Assembly: GCF_042683165.1 (NCBI RefSeq)
Contig: NZ_JBHUIZ010000006.1
Coordinates: 372,001-436,000 of the forward strand
Length of the DNA: 64,000 nt
From: Tigheibacillus halophilus
GTDB taxonomy: Bacteria > Bacillota > Bacilli > Bacillales > Amphibacillaceae
Direction of reading: 5' to 3'
Shown here: in pieces, positions 1 through 8,590 of the stretch
Position numbering within the stretch: the stretch's first letter is position 1
Layout: each line of letters starts with the position of its first letter
Notes under the pieces: generated by a model
Told to the model about the DNA's origin: nothing
The model's input: only the letters and a program-made list of their open reading frames with translations
Databases searched by the model: none
Program-made: the position numbers and the translations under genes

Positions 1-780
1 GTTGATGAGGTCGGCGGTGAGGTAATACGCGTCAATATGCAGTATGAAGAAGGAGATGCGGGAGATTACACGCCTGTCATTCGCAATATTGAAGTGGATA
101 ACCTGCACAGCAATGGTGGAAATTACGGTATCTATATCAGAGCCTACGATAGGGCTCCTGTACAGAATCTCAAAATAACCAATTCCAGTTTTGACGGTGT
201 GAAGACACCTACGTTGATTGAGAATGTCGAGAACATGCAATTGTCGAACCTAACCATCAATGGGGAAAACTATGACAACACACCTCCAGAAACAGCCACA
301 AAGGTGAAGGGACAATTGCTGTCAGATGGCAGCTACTTTGGAAAGGCGACCGTTGCATTAGCAGCATCTGACAAGGATGGAATAGACCATATCAAGTACC
401 AACTGCAGGACGGTGATTGGAAAGCATATAAAGCCCCTATCACGGTAAAGAAGAGCGGAAAGAACTTTGTGCGTTATTATGCTGTTGATCGTACTGGGAA
501 CAGGGAGTCCCAGCAAACATTGTATGTTCGTATCACAAAGGCTGATTTTTCCGGGGTAAAGGGCTATATTTCCAAAGCTGATATTCGTCCAGGCGGTATT
601 AAAAACGCCATTCATAAGAAATTGGAAAATGCGGAAGCTGATTTTAAAAAAGGAAAGGTTCAATCTGGAAACAAAAAACTGCAAAACCTGATACAATATG
701 TCCAACATAAAAAGGAAACCCAGATTCCACATGAGGTAAAAAACGACCTGACAAATATGCTTCATCACTTACTCAAGTAA
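1..780 (+). CDS. Polygalacturonase-like GH28 protein, C-terminal part with FIMAH domain (partial)
   Basis: The frame is open from base 1, so the gene begins outside the window; 259 residues are visible. The first ~95 residues look like the last coils of a right-handed beta-helix (short repeats such as IRNIEV, IYIRAY, LKITNSSF, MQLSNLTING), typical of GH28 pectin hydrolases. After a Pro-rich linker (NTPPETATKV, ~93-102) comes an Ig-like OmpL47/chitobiase-type beta domain (~103-178). A C-terminal ~80-residue helical FIMAH module follows (~181-259), as found on secreted Firmicutes carbohydrate enzymes. The protein is probably secreted and releases galacturonate from pectin, which fits the hexuronate genes downstream. 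The GH28 catalytic residues are not in view, so the family call rests on the helix coils and context. An intrinsic terminator follows 14 bases after the stop. Confidence 0.7.
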   Translation, partial: VDEVGGEVIRVNMQYEEGDAGDYTPVIRNIEVDNLHSNGGNYGIYIRAYDRAPVQNLKITNSSFDGVKTPTLIENVENMQLSNLTINGENYDNTPPETATKVKGQLLSDGSYFGKATVALAASDKDGIDHIKYQLQDGDWKAYKAPITVKKSGKNFVRYYAVDRTGNRESQQTLYVRITKADFSGVKGYISKADIRPGGIKNAIHKKLENAEADFKKGKVQSGNKKLQNLIQYVQHKKETQIPHEVKNDLTNMLHHLLK

Positions 781-793
781 CATTGTGCCACAG

Positions 794-830
794 CGTCCCT
801 TGCTATTTCCACATGCAAGGGACGATTTTT
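794..830 (+). terminator. Intrinsic terminator of the GH28 gene
   Basis: A ten-base stem (CGTCCCTTGC / GCAAGGGACG, 794-803 and 815-824) is followed by a T run. Confidence 0.85.
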
Positions 831-1237
831 GACCATTTTTGAAACATAGAATGTACCTCAAGTTTTTCTGTTATTACAAGCGAGTGCTGGAGAAATAAAG
901 CACTCGCATATATAATCGCTTCGCATTCTCCAGTGCGATCGCATATTTTGACACAGCTATCGCAGTGAAAATCTTTCTGCCAATCTGATGCAGGCCTAGC
1001 GTGATTTTTTTGGGGAGCATACGTACGAACGCAAGAATACGGGAGTGTACCATACAAATGGGATGGTGTAACATTACTGCATATAATTCAGTTGATAAAA
1101 AAGGACGAAAGCTGTTTTGTATCAGTTTTCGCGCGCCTTTTGATTTATTTATGCGATATCATGAAAATATCGTTCCAGCGGAAAAAAGAAAACAAGTCTG
1201 ATATCGTCTGAACGCTTGAAGACAAGTCTTTTTGTCA
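831..1237. other. Long intergenic stretch without a convincing gene
   Basis: About 530 bases separate the terminator from the SDR start. Short open frames exist on both strands but none has a ribosome binding site or a recognisable product. The only clear structure is a nine-base inverted repeat, GCGAGTGCT / AGCACTCGC, at 880-888 and 899-907, without a T run. The right-hand part holds the promoter and operator listed separately. Confidence 0.5.
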
Positions 1238-1266
1238 TTGACGATTAGCTATCTGCGTGTTATTCT
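1238..1266 (+). promoter_or_regulatory. Putative sigma-A promoter of the SDR operon
   Basis: TTGACG (1238-1243), a 17-base spacer and TATTCT (1261-1266). A perfect palindromic operator begins 11 bases further on, an arrangement expected for repression. Confidence 0.5.
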
Positions 1267-1277
1267 TGATTTGGTAA

Positions 1278-1302
1278 TTAATTTGTTTGTCAAACAAATT
1301 AA
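1278..1302. promoter_or_regulatory. XylR/ROK-type palindromic operator
   Basis: This is a perfect inverted repeat with 12-base arms around one central base (left arm TTAATTTGTTTG). The core ATTTGTT-N5-AACAAAT recurs with the same spacing at 8487-8505, upstream of the ROK regulator gene. It resembles XylR-family operators. The ROK protein encoded at 7256-8452 is the likely ligand; this is inference. Confidence 0.7.
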
Positions 1303-1363
1303 CATAACGACGTTTGTAAGGGTTTACAATAAACCTGAAGCAAGATTTACGGAGGGATCATCA

Positions 1364-2134
1364 TTGGGAAATTTATTCGATTTGACAGGAAAAACTGTAG
1401 TTGCAATGGGGGGGAATAGTGTACTGGGCAGCGCTATGGCAAAGGGATTGGCAGGCCAAGGAGCGAAAGTGGCAATTGTTGGACGCAATATGGAAAAAGC
1501 GGAAGCAGTAGCAGCAGATATAGCAGCGAATGGTGGCGTTGCAAAGTCGTTTCAGGCTGATGTAAGTGATTTAGAGACTGTGAAAAAAGTTGCTGAAGAA
1601 ATTGAAGCATGGTCCGGCGGCTGGGATATTGTCTTGAATGCACCTGGTACAAACAGCTCTACGCCTTTTTTTGAATTGACGCCAGAAGAATGGGATGAAA
1701 TCATGGGCGTCAACTTACGCGGAATTGTCTTCACATGCCAGTTATTTGCCAAAAAGATGATTGAGCAGGGAAGGAAAGGCAGCATCATCAATATTTCATC
1801 TGTTTCGTCGACCACCCCATTATCGAAAGTATTCACCTATTCCGCATCAAAAGCGGGAATCAATAATGTTACCCAGTTTTTGGCGAGAGAATTGGCTCCA
1901 AACGGGATCCGTGTAAACGCGATCATTCCAGGCTTTTTTCCTGCGGAACAAAACCGTAAAATTCTTAGTGAAGAACGGATTGCTTCCATTATGAGCCATA
2001 CGCCTATGGATCGCTTTGGAGAGCCCGAGGAATTACAAGGGGCAGCCATTTATCTTGCCTCGGATAAAGCAAGTGGCTTTGTCACAGGTTCTTTGTTGCG
2101 CGTTGATGGCGGCTTTGGGAATATGACTATATAA
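1364..2134 (+). CDS. SDR-family oxidoreductase, probable D-fructuronate (mannonate) reductase
   Basis: 256 residues from a TTG start at 1364 preceded by GGAGGG; the frame opens earlier at 1232, but that extension has no ribosome binding site and overlaps the operator. Features of the classical short-chain dehydrogenase family are visible: a glycine-rich nucleotide site (GGNSVLGSA), NAPG, catalytic Ser in ISSVSS, YSASKAG and a C-terminal VDGGFG. The substrate cannot be read from the sequence. Similarity in layout to the SDR-type mannonate oxidoreductases of Bacillus, plus UxaC and UxaE nearby, points to NAD(P)H-dependent reduction of D-fructuronate to D-mannonate. It is the first gene of an apparent operon with gluconokinase and LarE. 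2-Keto-3-deoxygluconate oxidoreductase or gluconate 5-dehydrogenase are alternatives. Confidence 0.65.
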   Translation: MGNLFDLTGKTVVAMGGNSVLGSAMAKGLAGQGAKVAIVGRNMEKAEAVAADIAANGGVAKSFQADVSDLETVKKVAEEIEAWSGGWDIVLNAPGTNSSTPFFELTPEEWDEIMGVNLRGIVFTCQLFAKKMIEQGRKGSIINISSVSSTTPLSKVFTYSASKAGINNVTQFLARELAPNGIRVNAIIPGFFPAEQNRKILSEERIASIMSHTPMDRFGEPEELQGAAIYLASDKASGFVTGSLLRVDGGFGNMTI

Positions 2135-2185
2135 TCAGTATGATCGAACTTTTTCAGAGAAAGTCTAATGGAAGGTGCATATCTG

Positions 2186-3655
2186 ATGAAAACAGTGATA
2201 GGTTTAGACATAGGTACAACCAGTGTAAAAGCAGTCGTATACGATACAAATGGCAATCTTCTCACAGAAGCAGAGGAAATGATAACGACTCTTCATCCGG
2301 TACCCGGTTGGGCAGAACAGGATCCTGATGAAATTTTAGTAAAAACACGCCAGGTGCTGAAGAGTGCTGCAGCAGCAATCCGTGATGAAGGGAATACGTT
2401 GCTTGCTGTCGGGTTCTCAAGCGCCATGCATTCACTGATTTGCGTTGATAAAAACAAAAGGGCTTTGTCCAATATGTTGATTTGGTCAGATGGGCGCAGC
2501 AGTGAACAGGCGGTAAAATTGAACAGCGGGGCCGGCAAAGAAGTGTATTCCCGGACGGGCACCCCTATCCATCCGATGTCTCCTTTTGTGAAGCTGCATT
2601 GGATGCGGGAAACGGCCTTTATGCCGTATCAGGAGGCAGCTTATTTTCTATCCATGAAGGAATATCTCCTTTGGCATTGGTTTGGTAAACGGGTGATCGA
2701 TTACGCGATGGCATCAGCCACAGGACTGTACAATGTCACAACAAAAAAATGGGATGAAACAGTATTGCGGCTGGCTGGTATTCAAAAAGAACAGCTTTCT
2801 GAGATTGTCCCGCCTGACACGGTTTTAAATGGTCTCAAGCCGGAGGTGGCTGCCGAGCTCGGTATTTCAGCTGATGTACCGTTTGTTGCAGGTTCGGCTG
2901 ATGGACAGCTTGCCAATCTTGGCGATGGGGCAATCGAACCTGGAGAGGTGGCTGTGTCGGTAGGAACAAGTGGAGCTATCCGGCAATTCACGGAAGGTGC
3001 GCCGATAGACGAAAATAGGGCAACCTTTACCTATGCATTTACAGAAGATACATCGATCATCGGCGGACCGACAAATAATGGCGGTATCGTACTGCAATGG
3101 TTAAAAGAAATGCTCGAATTTGAAGGCAGCCATGAGGAGCTTCTGGCCGGGGCAGCGGACATAGCTCCCGGTGCGGAGGGGGTCTTGTTTTTACCGTATG
3201 TCAACGGTGAAAGGGCGCCTTTGTGGAATCAGGCGGCAAAGGGCTCTTTTTATGGCCTGACCATTGCCCACCGGAAACAGCACCTGGTACGGGCTGTGTT
3301 GGAAGGGATTGCACTGAATCTTTATCAAATCGGTTTGTCTTTGGAAAAGTTGGCCGGTACGCCAAAACGGATTACTGTGAATGGCGGCTTGTCCAAGTCG
3401 GAAATCTGGGTGCAAATTTTGGCAGATGTTTTCGGCAGAGAGATTCATCTTTCCGAATCACACCACAGTGCCGCCTGGGGTGCGGCGTGGACGGCCCTGG
3501 TAGGGATAGGATATGTGAAGTCCTTTGCTGCAATCAAAGATCATATCCCAATCAGAAGAATTGTAAAACCGAATATGCAGCATCATGAGAAATATAGGGG
3601 TATTTATATAAAATATACTGGTTTGGGAGAAAGAATGTCCGACTTTTACGAGTAA
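2186..3655 (+). CDS. gntK: Gluconokinase (FGGY family carbohydrate kinase)
   Basis: 489 residues. An ATG at 2168 is in frame, but GGAAGGTG (2170-2177) sits well placed for the ATG at 2186, so I use that. The N-terminal phosphate loop GLDIGTTSVK and the gluconokinase-like GTPIHPMSPFVKLHW stretch are present, with the second FGGY half containing GGLSKSEIW. It would phosphorylate gluconate to 6-phosphogluconate with ATP in the cytosol. It lies 51 bases after the SDR and 43 before larE, in one probable operon. In this hexuronate context a related sugar acid could be the true substrate. Confidence 0.8.
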   Translation: MKTVIGLDIGTTSVKAVVYDTNGNLLTEAEEMITTLHPVPGWAEQDPDEILVKTRQVLKSAAAAIRDEGNTLLAVGFSSAMHSLICVDKNKRALSNMLIWSDGRSSEQAVKLNSGAGKEVYSRTGTPIHPMSPFVKLHWMRETAFMPYQEAAYFLSMKEYLLWHWFGKRVIDYAMASATGLYNVTTKKWDETVLRLAGIQKEQLSEIVPPDTVLNGLKPEVAAELGISADVPFVAGSADGQLANLGDGAIEPGEVAVSVGTSGAIRQFTEGAPIDENRATFTYAFTEDTSIIGGPTNNGGIVLQWLKEMLEFEGSHEELLAGAADIAPGAEGVLFLPYVNGERAPLWNQAAKGSFYGLTIAHRKQHLVRAVLEGIALNLYQIGLSLEKLAGTPKRITVNGGLSKSEIWVQILADVFGREIHLSESHHSAAWGAAWTALVGIGYVKSFAAIKDHIPIRRIVKPNMQHHEKYRGIYIKYTGLGERMSDFYE

Positions 3656-3698
3656 GCGAAACTGCTTTGGCTTTGGCATGATGTAGGGGAGGAAAAAA

Positions 3699-4532
3699 AT
3701 GATGGAAATGACAGAAAAAAATGCTCAACTGGGCGAAATCCTGCAAGGGATGAAAAAAGTATTGGTCGCATTTTCTGGTGGCGTGGATAGTGCATTTTTG
3801 CTTCGACGCGCGCAGCAGGAACTGGGAGCAGATAATGTGTTAGCTGTTGTTGTCGCATCAGAGTTATTCCGCGAAGAAGAATTCGACGGCGCGATAGCTT
3901 TAGCTGAGAAGCTCGGCATTCCTGTGAAGCAGACAGCGATGAAAGAACTGGAAAACGAAGCGATTGTTGCCAATACACCGGAAAGCTGGTATCACAGCAA
4001 GAAAATGCTTTATAGCCGGTTAAATGAAATGGCGATGGCGCTTGACTATCCATATGTACTCGATGGCATGATCATGGATGACAAGCTTGACTTCCGCCCG
4101 GGACTGCGGGCAAGAACGGAAGCTGGCGTCCGCAGTGTCCTTCAGGAAGCTGTGTTGTATAAGAAAGAAATTCGTGAACTGTCCAAGGAACTGGATTTGC
4201 CGGTATGGAATAAACCCGTATCCTGCAGCCTTGCATCACGGATACCGTATGGCGTCCGTCTGGATCAGCAGAAAATCGATCAAGTAAACAAAGCCGAAAG
4301 GTTCATTGCCAGCCTGGGATTTGATATGGTACGTGTCCGCCATCATGGCGACATCGCGCGTATCGAAGTGTCATCTGAACAAGCCGCTAATTTGATTGCC
4401 CGCGCTGAACAGATTGATACGGCATTGAAAGGGCTCGGTTTTTCATACATCGCAATGGACTTGCGGGGTTACCGTACTGGCAGCATGAATGAAACACTGA
4501 CGGAGGAATCCTTGCCATCTCATATCGGCTGA
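3699..4532 (+). CDS. larE: LarE-like ATP-dependent sacrificial sulfur transferase
   Basis: 277 residues preceded by GGGGAGG. The PP-loop ATPase signature SGGVDS is at residues 26-31, and a cysteine at residue 176 lies in KPVSCSLASR. In characterised LarE the cysteine in this region gives up its sulfur to build the nickel-pincer nucleotide cofactor of lactate racemase. A conserved YHSKKMLYSRL segment follows the family pattern. No larA, larB or larC is in the window, so the partner enzyme is unknown. The gene sits behind gluconokinase in an operon-like arrangement, suggesting a cofactor-dependent sugar-acid epimerase elsewhere or a separate sulfur transfer role. Confidence 0.85.
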   Translation: MMEMTEKNAQLGEILQGMKKVLVAFSGGVDSAFLLRRAQQELGADNVLAVVVASELFREEEFDGAIALAEKLGIPVKQTAMKELENEAIVANTPESWYHSKKMLYSRLNEMAMALDYPYVLDGMIMDDKLDFRPGLRARTEAGVRSVLQEAVLYKKEIRELSKELDLPVWNKPVSCSLASRIPYGVRLDQQKIDQVNKAERFIASLGFDMVRVRHHGDIARIEVSSEQAANLIARAEQIDTALKGLGFSYIAMDLRGYRTGSMNETLTEESLPSHIG

Positions 4533-4571
4533 GCAAAGGTACATGATCCGTGATGTAATGCATAGAAAATG

Positions 4572-4604
4572 AGAGAAACGGCTTGAAAAGCAGTCGTTTC
4601 TCTT
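4572..4604 (+). terminator. Hairpin after larE, possible terminator
   Basis: AGAGAAACG (4572-4580) pairs with CGTTTCTCT (4595-4603), with an inner GCTT/AAGC stem. The following T run is poor, so it may be a weak terminator or a processing site. Confidence 0.5.
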
Positions 4605-4646
4605 CGTCTGTCTACTTTGTATCACTTTGGGGAAGAGAGGAAAGCA

Positions 4647-6104
4647 ATGATTCGACCTCGTTTTGTCAATTATCTATATATCTATTACGCCTTTGTATTC
4701 GTGCTACATATTATGAATGTGTTTTTGGAAAATAGTTCGCTGAATTATTTCATTGGTGTGTTTGGCCTGCTGATGCTGCTCGTATCTTTTCCATTGGCGC
4801 CGCGGCTGTTCCAAATACTTGGCGCGTGTTTCATCATTGCAGGCGGCTTTTTGTTTGCCTCATCAGGGATGTCTGTATGGGAAACCCCAGCTATTTTAAC
4901 ATCGAATATGTCTTTGCTGACACTGCTTGCCATGCTGCCATGGATGAACAGTGTGGTAAAGGCAGGTAGATTCGACAGGCTGCTGCACTCTTTGCTGCAG
5001 GCAAATGTCAAAAATCTCGGCACACTTTATCCGAGAAGTACGATCACGATGCTGTTTTTAACCGCGTTTTTAAATCTTTCCGCCGCTACTATCGCGCAAG
5101 ATGTGTTAAAGGATAATTTGAAGCGTGTAAAGAAAAAGCTTGGTGATTCCTTCATCATGATGTCGACCTTGCGCGGTTATTCTCTGGCATTGCTTTGGAG
5201 CCCGCTGGAAATATTACTGATTACATCCATATTTATCACGGGTGTAGACTTCGTGACCCTGCTGCCTTGGACATTGCTTATTTCCATTATTGTGTTCGCA
5301 ATCGATGCATGCTGGGGCTGGCGCTATTTCAAGAAATTTCCCTACCAGGCGGATAAAGTGGCAGTCACGCTTGAAAAAACGGGGCAAGGAATGGAGACAC
5401 AGGAAGCGGCAAGCATCCCTTCCGGGGACGAGAATGTATTTTATGGGGAAAAAAAGGTATCTGTTTCGAAAAGCAAAATCCGTAAAATGACGGTTCTGCT
5501 CATCTCACTCGTTTTATTCCTGCTCTCTGTTATTTTGCTAGCGAATGGGTTTGGCTTGGATTTCATTTTTGCTGTCACGATAGCGATTTTCCCATTTTCA
5601 TTTATCTGGGCACTGCTGATGAAAAGGGGGAGAAGCTTCTGGATCATTGGGTGGAACACATGGAAGGACAAAACTAATACGATGCAAAATTTTATCGTGT
5701 TATTTGTGACGATGGCTTTTTTCTCCAATAGTCTAAATGCGTCGCCAATGCTTGAAATGCTGCAAAAGCCGATTGTCATGGTTGCGGACTATCCATTATT
5801 GATTATGATTTTCATTCTGTTATTTTTTATTGTATTGAGTATTCTAGGGGTCCATCCATTAGCAACAATGGGGATTTTTGGCGGCATCAGCGGTGTCCTG
5901 CTGCAAGTGATGAGTCCGCTGAGCTTGGCAATCATGCTGGCCTGCAGTGCCATTGGCATCATCCCGATTGGAACCTATGGATTGGTTGTGACTATCACGG
6001 CAGTCAATACAGGCGCAAGTCCGTATAAAATCACCTGGTATAATCTTCCATACTCACTCATGTTCGGGGCGATTAGTATCTTTTTCGCGTATCTGTTGCT
6101 GTAG
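4647..6104 (+). CDS. Uncharacterised polytopic permease, possibly ion-transporter superfamily
   Basis: 485 residues from the ATG at 4647, preceded by GAGAGG; an in-frame start at 4617 lacks a site. I count roughly 11-13 hydrophobic segments in two halves separated by a hydrophilic loop (~residues 225-270). The second half has a GVHPLATM segment and small-residue-rich helices, recalling DctM/DASS/citrate-type anion transporters, but I do not recognise the family firmly. Position after gluconokinase and larE and before a Gfo/Idh gene suggests uptake or efflux of a sugar acid or hydroxy acid. The function remains open. Confidence 0.6.
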   Translation: MIRPRFVNYLYIYYAFVFVLHIMNVFLENSSLNYFIGVFGLLMLLVSFPLAPRLFQILGACFIIAGGFLFASSGMSVWETPAILTSNMSLLTLLAMLPWMNSVVKAGRFDRLLHSLLQANVKNLGTLYPRSTITMLFLTAFLNLSAATIAQDVLKDNLKRVKKKLGDSFIMMSTLRGYSLALLWSPLEILLITSIFITGVDFVTLLPWTLLISIIVFAIDACWGWRYFKKFPYQADKVAVTLEKTGQGMETQEAASIPSGDENVFYGEKKVSVSKSKIRKMTVLLISLVLFLLSVILLANGFGLDFIFAVTIAIFPFSFIWALLMKRGRSFWIIGWNTWKDKTNTMQNFIVLFVTMAFFSNSLNASPMLEMLQKPIVMVADYPLLIMIFILLFFIVLSILGVHPLATMGIFGGISGVLLQVMSPLSLAIMLACSAIGIIPIGTYGLVVTITAVNTGASPYKITWYNLPYSLMFGAISIFFAYLLL

Positions 6105-6134
6105 ATACGCGATTTTCGATCTAACCATTGCATG

Positions 6135-6168
6135 AAAAAAACTGCACCTCTCGATGGCGCAGTTTTTT
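6135..6168. terminator. Bidirectional terminator between convergent genes
   Basis: AAAAAACTGC (6136-6145) pairs with GCAGTTTTTT (6159-6168). The A and T runs on both sides serve the plus-strand permease and the minus-strand oxidoreductase. Confidence 0.9.
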
Positions 6169-7259
6169 CAATTCCTGGCAAATGCATCAAGTGCTACAGG
6201 TTTGCCGGATTCGGCAGATTGATAGATTGCCAGTATCAATGCGAGGGAGTTGAGGGCCTCTTTGCCGTTAACAAGCGGTTCACGATCTTGGACAATGGCT
6301 TCCACGATATCGGCATATTGACGGACAAAAGACTTTACAGAGATGTTTTTCTGTGTGTCTCTACCGGCAGCTGCTGCTTGAACTTCCGCCTCGGTGTGTT
6401 TCTGCTCATTTTCTTCCCCTTTGACATGCCATTCGGACACTTCATCAGAAACAATGCGTACACTTCCATTTTGGCCGAAAACATCCAACGTTGTCTCAAA
6501 TCCAGGATATGCGGCGGTGTTGCCTTCAATCATGCCGATCGCCCCGGATTTGAATTTCAAGACAGCGGCAGCAATATCCTCTACCTCGATCCGCTCATGG
6601 GCACGCGTCGCACAGTATGCATGGACTTCCTCTACAGGACCCATCGTGTACAGCAGCAGATCGATATAATGGATCGCCTGGTTCATCAAGGCGCCTCCGC
6701 CATCCAAAGCCATTGTCCCACGCCATTTTCCGCTGTCATAATATTCCTGCGGCCGGTACCAGGTTGTCCGTGAGGAGCCAAAATGCAATGGACCGAGTTT
6801 CTCTGTTTCGATGGCATGCTTCAAGGCCATAATTGCCTCATCAAAGCGATGCTGGAAAATGCAGCTTAGTTTGACGTTTGCTTGGTGGCACGCTTCGATT
6901 AACTGTCGGGATTTTTCAAGTGTTGTATCAATCGGCTTCTCCACAATGACATGCTTACCAGCCCGCGCGGCAGGGATGCCAAATTCGGCGTGTCTGCCGC
7001 TTGGTGTTAGAATGATGACAGCATCAACCGCGGGTGATTGCAGCATCTTTTCATAATCTGTATAGCAACTGACCTCGAATTCTTTGCCCCACTGCGTCGC
7101 TTTTTCCATATTGCTGGAATAGAGTGCAGCCAGCTGTGCGTTTGGATGCAGCTTGATAGCTTCAATATGTGTCCTGGCAATTGTACCGCAGCCAGCAATG
7201 GCGAAATTCACCTTTGGTTTTTCAGCCTGGGTAATCGTAGAATCGGCCGCAGTTATCAT
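6168..7259 (-). CDS. Gfo/Idh/MocA family oxidoreductase
   Basis: 363 residues, start ATG preceded by GGAGGACAT on the minus strand. The Rossmann motif AGCGTIARTH (near residue 23), the family EKP motif (VIVEKPID) and the GGGALMNQAIHYID segment with a catalytic-type His are clear. It should oxidise or reduce a sugar, inositol or uronate with NAD(P). The start codon overlaps the stop of the ROK regulator gene by four bases (ATGA), so the two are translationally coupled. A role in the same sugar-acid pathway is likely but the substrate cannot be deduced. Confidence 0.8.
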   Translation of the reverse strand: MITAADSTITQAEKPKVNFAIAGCGTIARTHIEAIKLHPNAQLAALYSSNMEKATQWGKEFEVSCYTDYEKMLQSPAVDAVIILTPSGRHAEFGIPAARAGKHVIVEKPIDTTLEKSRQLIEACHQANVKLSCIFQHRFDEAIMALKHAIETEKLGPLHFGSSRTTWYRPQEYYDSGKWRGTMALDGGGALMNQAIHYIDLLLYTMGPVEEVHAYCATRAHERIEVEDIAAAVLKFKSGAIGMIEGNTAAYPGFETTLDVFGQNGSVRIVSDEVSEWHVKGEENEQKHTEAEVQAAAAGRDTQKNISVKSFVRQYADIVEAIVQDREPLVNGKEALNSLALILAIYQSAESGKPVALDAFARN

Positions 7260-8452
7260 GAAATGTCCTCCTTTATTTGCTGGATGGCAATTGGTTTCGT
7301 TGCCAAGTACAACTCGGAAAACTCAAGGAAGAGCTGGATTCCAAAAGCACATGCTCCCATCATGCATGCCTGGCTGCCCAGCTTGGACAAGGCAATTTCA
7401 CCGTATTGGCTGACATTGGAATGCAAGTGGCTTTTTATTTCAGCAATCGCGTTCGGATAAAGCTCCAATACCCGGCTGTTTAGCACCAGTGTTTCCGGAT
7501 TGTACAGGTTGATCACATTGTTCAGGCCAACAGCCAGGTAAAAAATGAATGTATGAAGCAATTCATTGGCAGCAGGATCATTTTTAGCAATCAGCTGTTC
7601 GATGTCATCATAGTTTTCAATGCTTCTTCCCAGTTTTTCGGACAAAGTGGCAAACAACTGCGGCTCAGCGGCATAAAGCTCCCAACAGCCGTGATTACCG
7701 CAATTGCAAGGTTTGCCATTCGGCAGGATGATCATATGTCCCATTTCACCGGCATATCCGTGATAACCTCTGTCAAGCTTTCCATCGACCATCATGCCTG
7801 CGCCAATACCAGAACGCAAAATGATTGTCATCAGGTTGCTGCTATGGTGGTATTGGTATACTTTTTCTGCTAAAGAAGACAGATTGGCATTGTTTTCAAT
7901 GAAAATATCCAGGTCCAGCTGTTTTTTCAAGTCGGTTTTCATATCTTTATGCTGCCATTTATATTTCGGAATGAAATAAATCATTTCTTCCTTATTTACA
8001 GTGCCATGGACGCCAATGATGGCATTGACCAAGCCATAGCGGCTGAAAGCATATTTTTTCTGGTAAGCACTGATTTGTTCCACCAGCAGGGCTATGATTT
8101 CCTCATAATCGTCTGTAGTCAAATCAATGCTTTTGCTTTCCACGATATTACCTTTCAAATTGGAAACTGCAAATTGGATATGCTTATAATCCAAATCAAT
8201 GCCAAGGATGAAGCCTGTATCTTCATCGATGGAAAGCATGATCGGGCGTCTTCCGATCGCATTATGTTCTTGCTGTGTTTCATAGATAAGATCTTCATCA
8301 AGTAAATCGGCAACCTGCACGGAAATGGTCGCTTTATTGAGCCCGGTTATTTTTGCCAATTCTGCGCGTGATATAAATTCATGCTCCATTATTTTTTGCA
8401 AGATCAAGCTTCTGTTAATTTTTTTGATGTATGCGCCGTCTCCGGTAACCAT
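7256..8452 (-). CDS. ROK/XylR-family transcriptional regulator
   Basis: 398 residues, AGGGGGATC upstream of the ATG. The N-terminal winged helix-turn-helix (~residues 14-60, SRAELAKITGLNKATISVQVADLL) is followed by a ROK sugar-kinase-like domain with GIDLDYKHI, LRSGIGAGM and the zinc-binding CNCGNHGCWE motif. This is the XylR/NagC architecture. An ATTTGTT-N5-AACAAAT repeat lies upstream of its own start and inside the perfect palindrome in front of the SDR gene, consistent with autoregulation and control of that operon. The inducer is unknown, presumably a sugar or uronate. Confidence 0.85.
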   Translation of the reverse strand: MVTGDGAYIKKINRSLILQKIMEHEFISRAELAKITGLNKATISVQVADLLDEDLIYETQQEHNAIGRRPIMLSIDEDTGFILGIDLDYKHIQFAVSNLKGNIVESKSIDLTTDDYEEIIALLVEQISAYQKKYAFSRYGLVNAIIGVHGTVNKEEMIYFIPKYKWQHKDMKTDLKKQLDLDIFIENNANLSSLAEKVYQYHHSSNLMTIILRSGIGAGMMVDGKLDRGYHGYAGEMGHMIILPNGKPCNCGNHGCWELYAAEPQLFATLSEKLGRSIENYDDIEQLIAKNDPAANELLHTFIFYLAVGLNNVINLYNPETLVLNSRVLELYPNAIAEIKSHLHSNVSQYGEIALSKLGSQACMMGACAFGIQLFLEFSELYLATKPIAIQQIKEDIS

Positions 8453-8485
8453 GCATAGATCCCCCTTATTATCATGTGATGTTCA

Positions 8486-8506
8486 TATTTGTTGAGTAAA
8501 CAAATA
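8486..8506. promoter_or_regulatory. Second ROK-type operator, upstream of the ROK gene
   Basis: TATTTGTT and AACAAATA form eight-base arms five bases apart. The same half-sites with identical spacing make up the palindrome at 1278-1302. Confidence 0.55.
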
Positions 8507-8546
8507 AAGAAAAAAGAAAAACTGCTGACACACAGCCCTTGGCTGT
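8507..8546 (-). terminator. Possible terminator of the LacI-family gene (minus strand)
   Basis: ACAGCC (8532-8537) and GGCTGT (8541-8546) form a small hairpin. An A-rich run at 8507-8520 would read as U-rich RNA on the minus strand, but it begins about ten bases from the stem, so the call is weak. Confidence 0.35.
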
Positions 8547-8590
8547 TTTGTGAAAGGGTTTTCAATGGTAGTCGGGAATAAAGATACAAG

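Noticed and set aside
1001..1201. Open frame in the gap before the SDR operon
   Set aside because: No ribosome binding site, no recognisable sequence and a composition like non-coding DNA.
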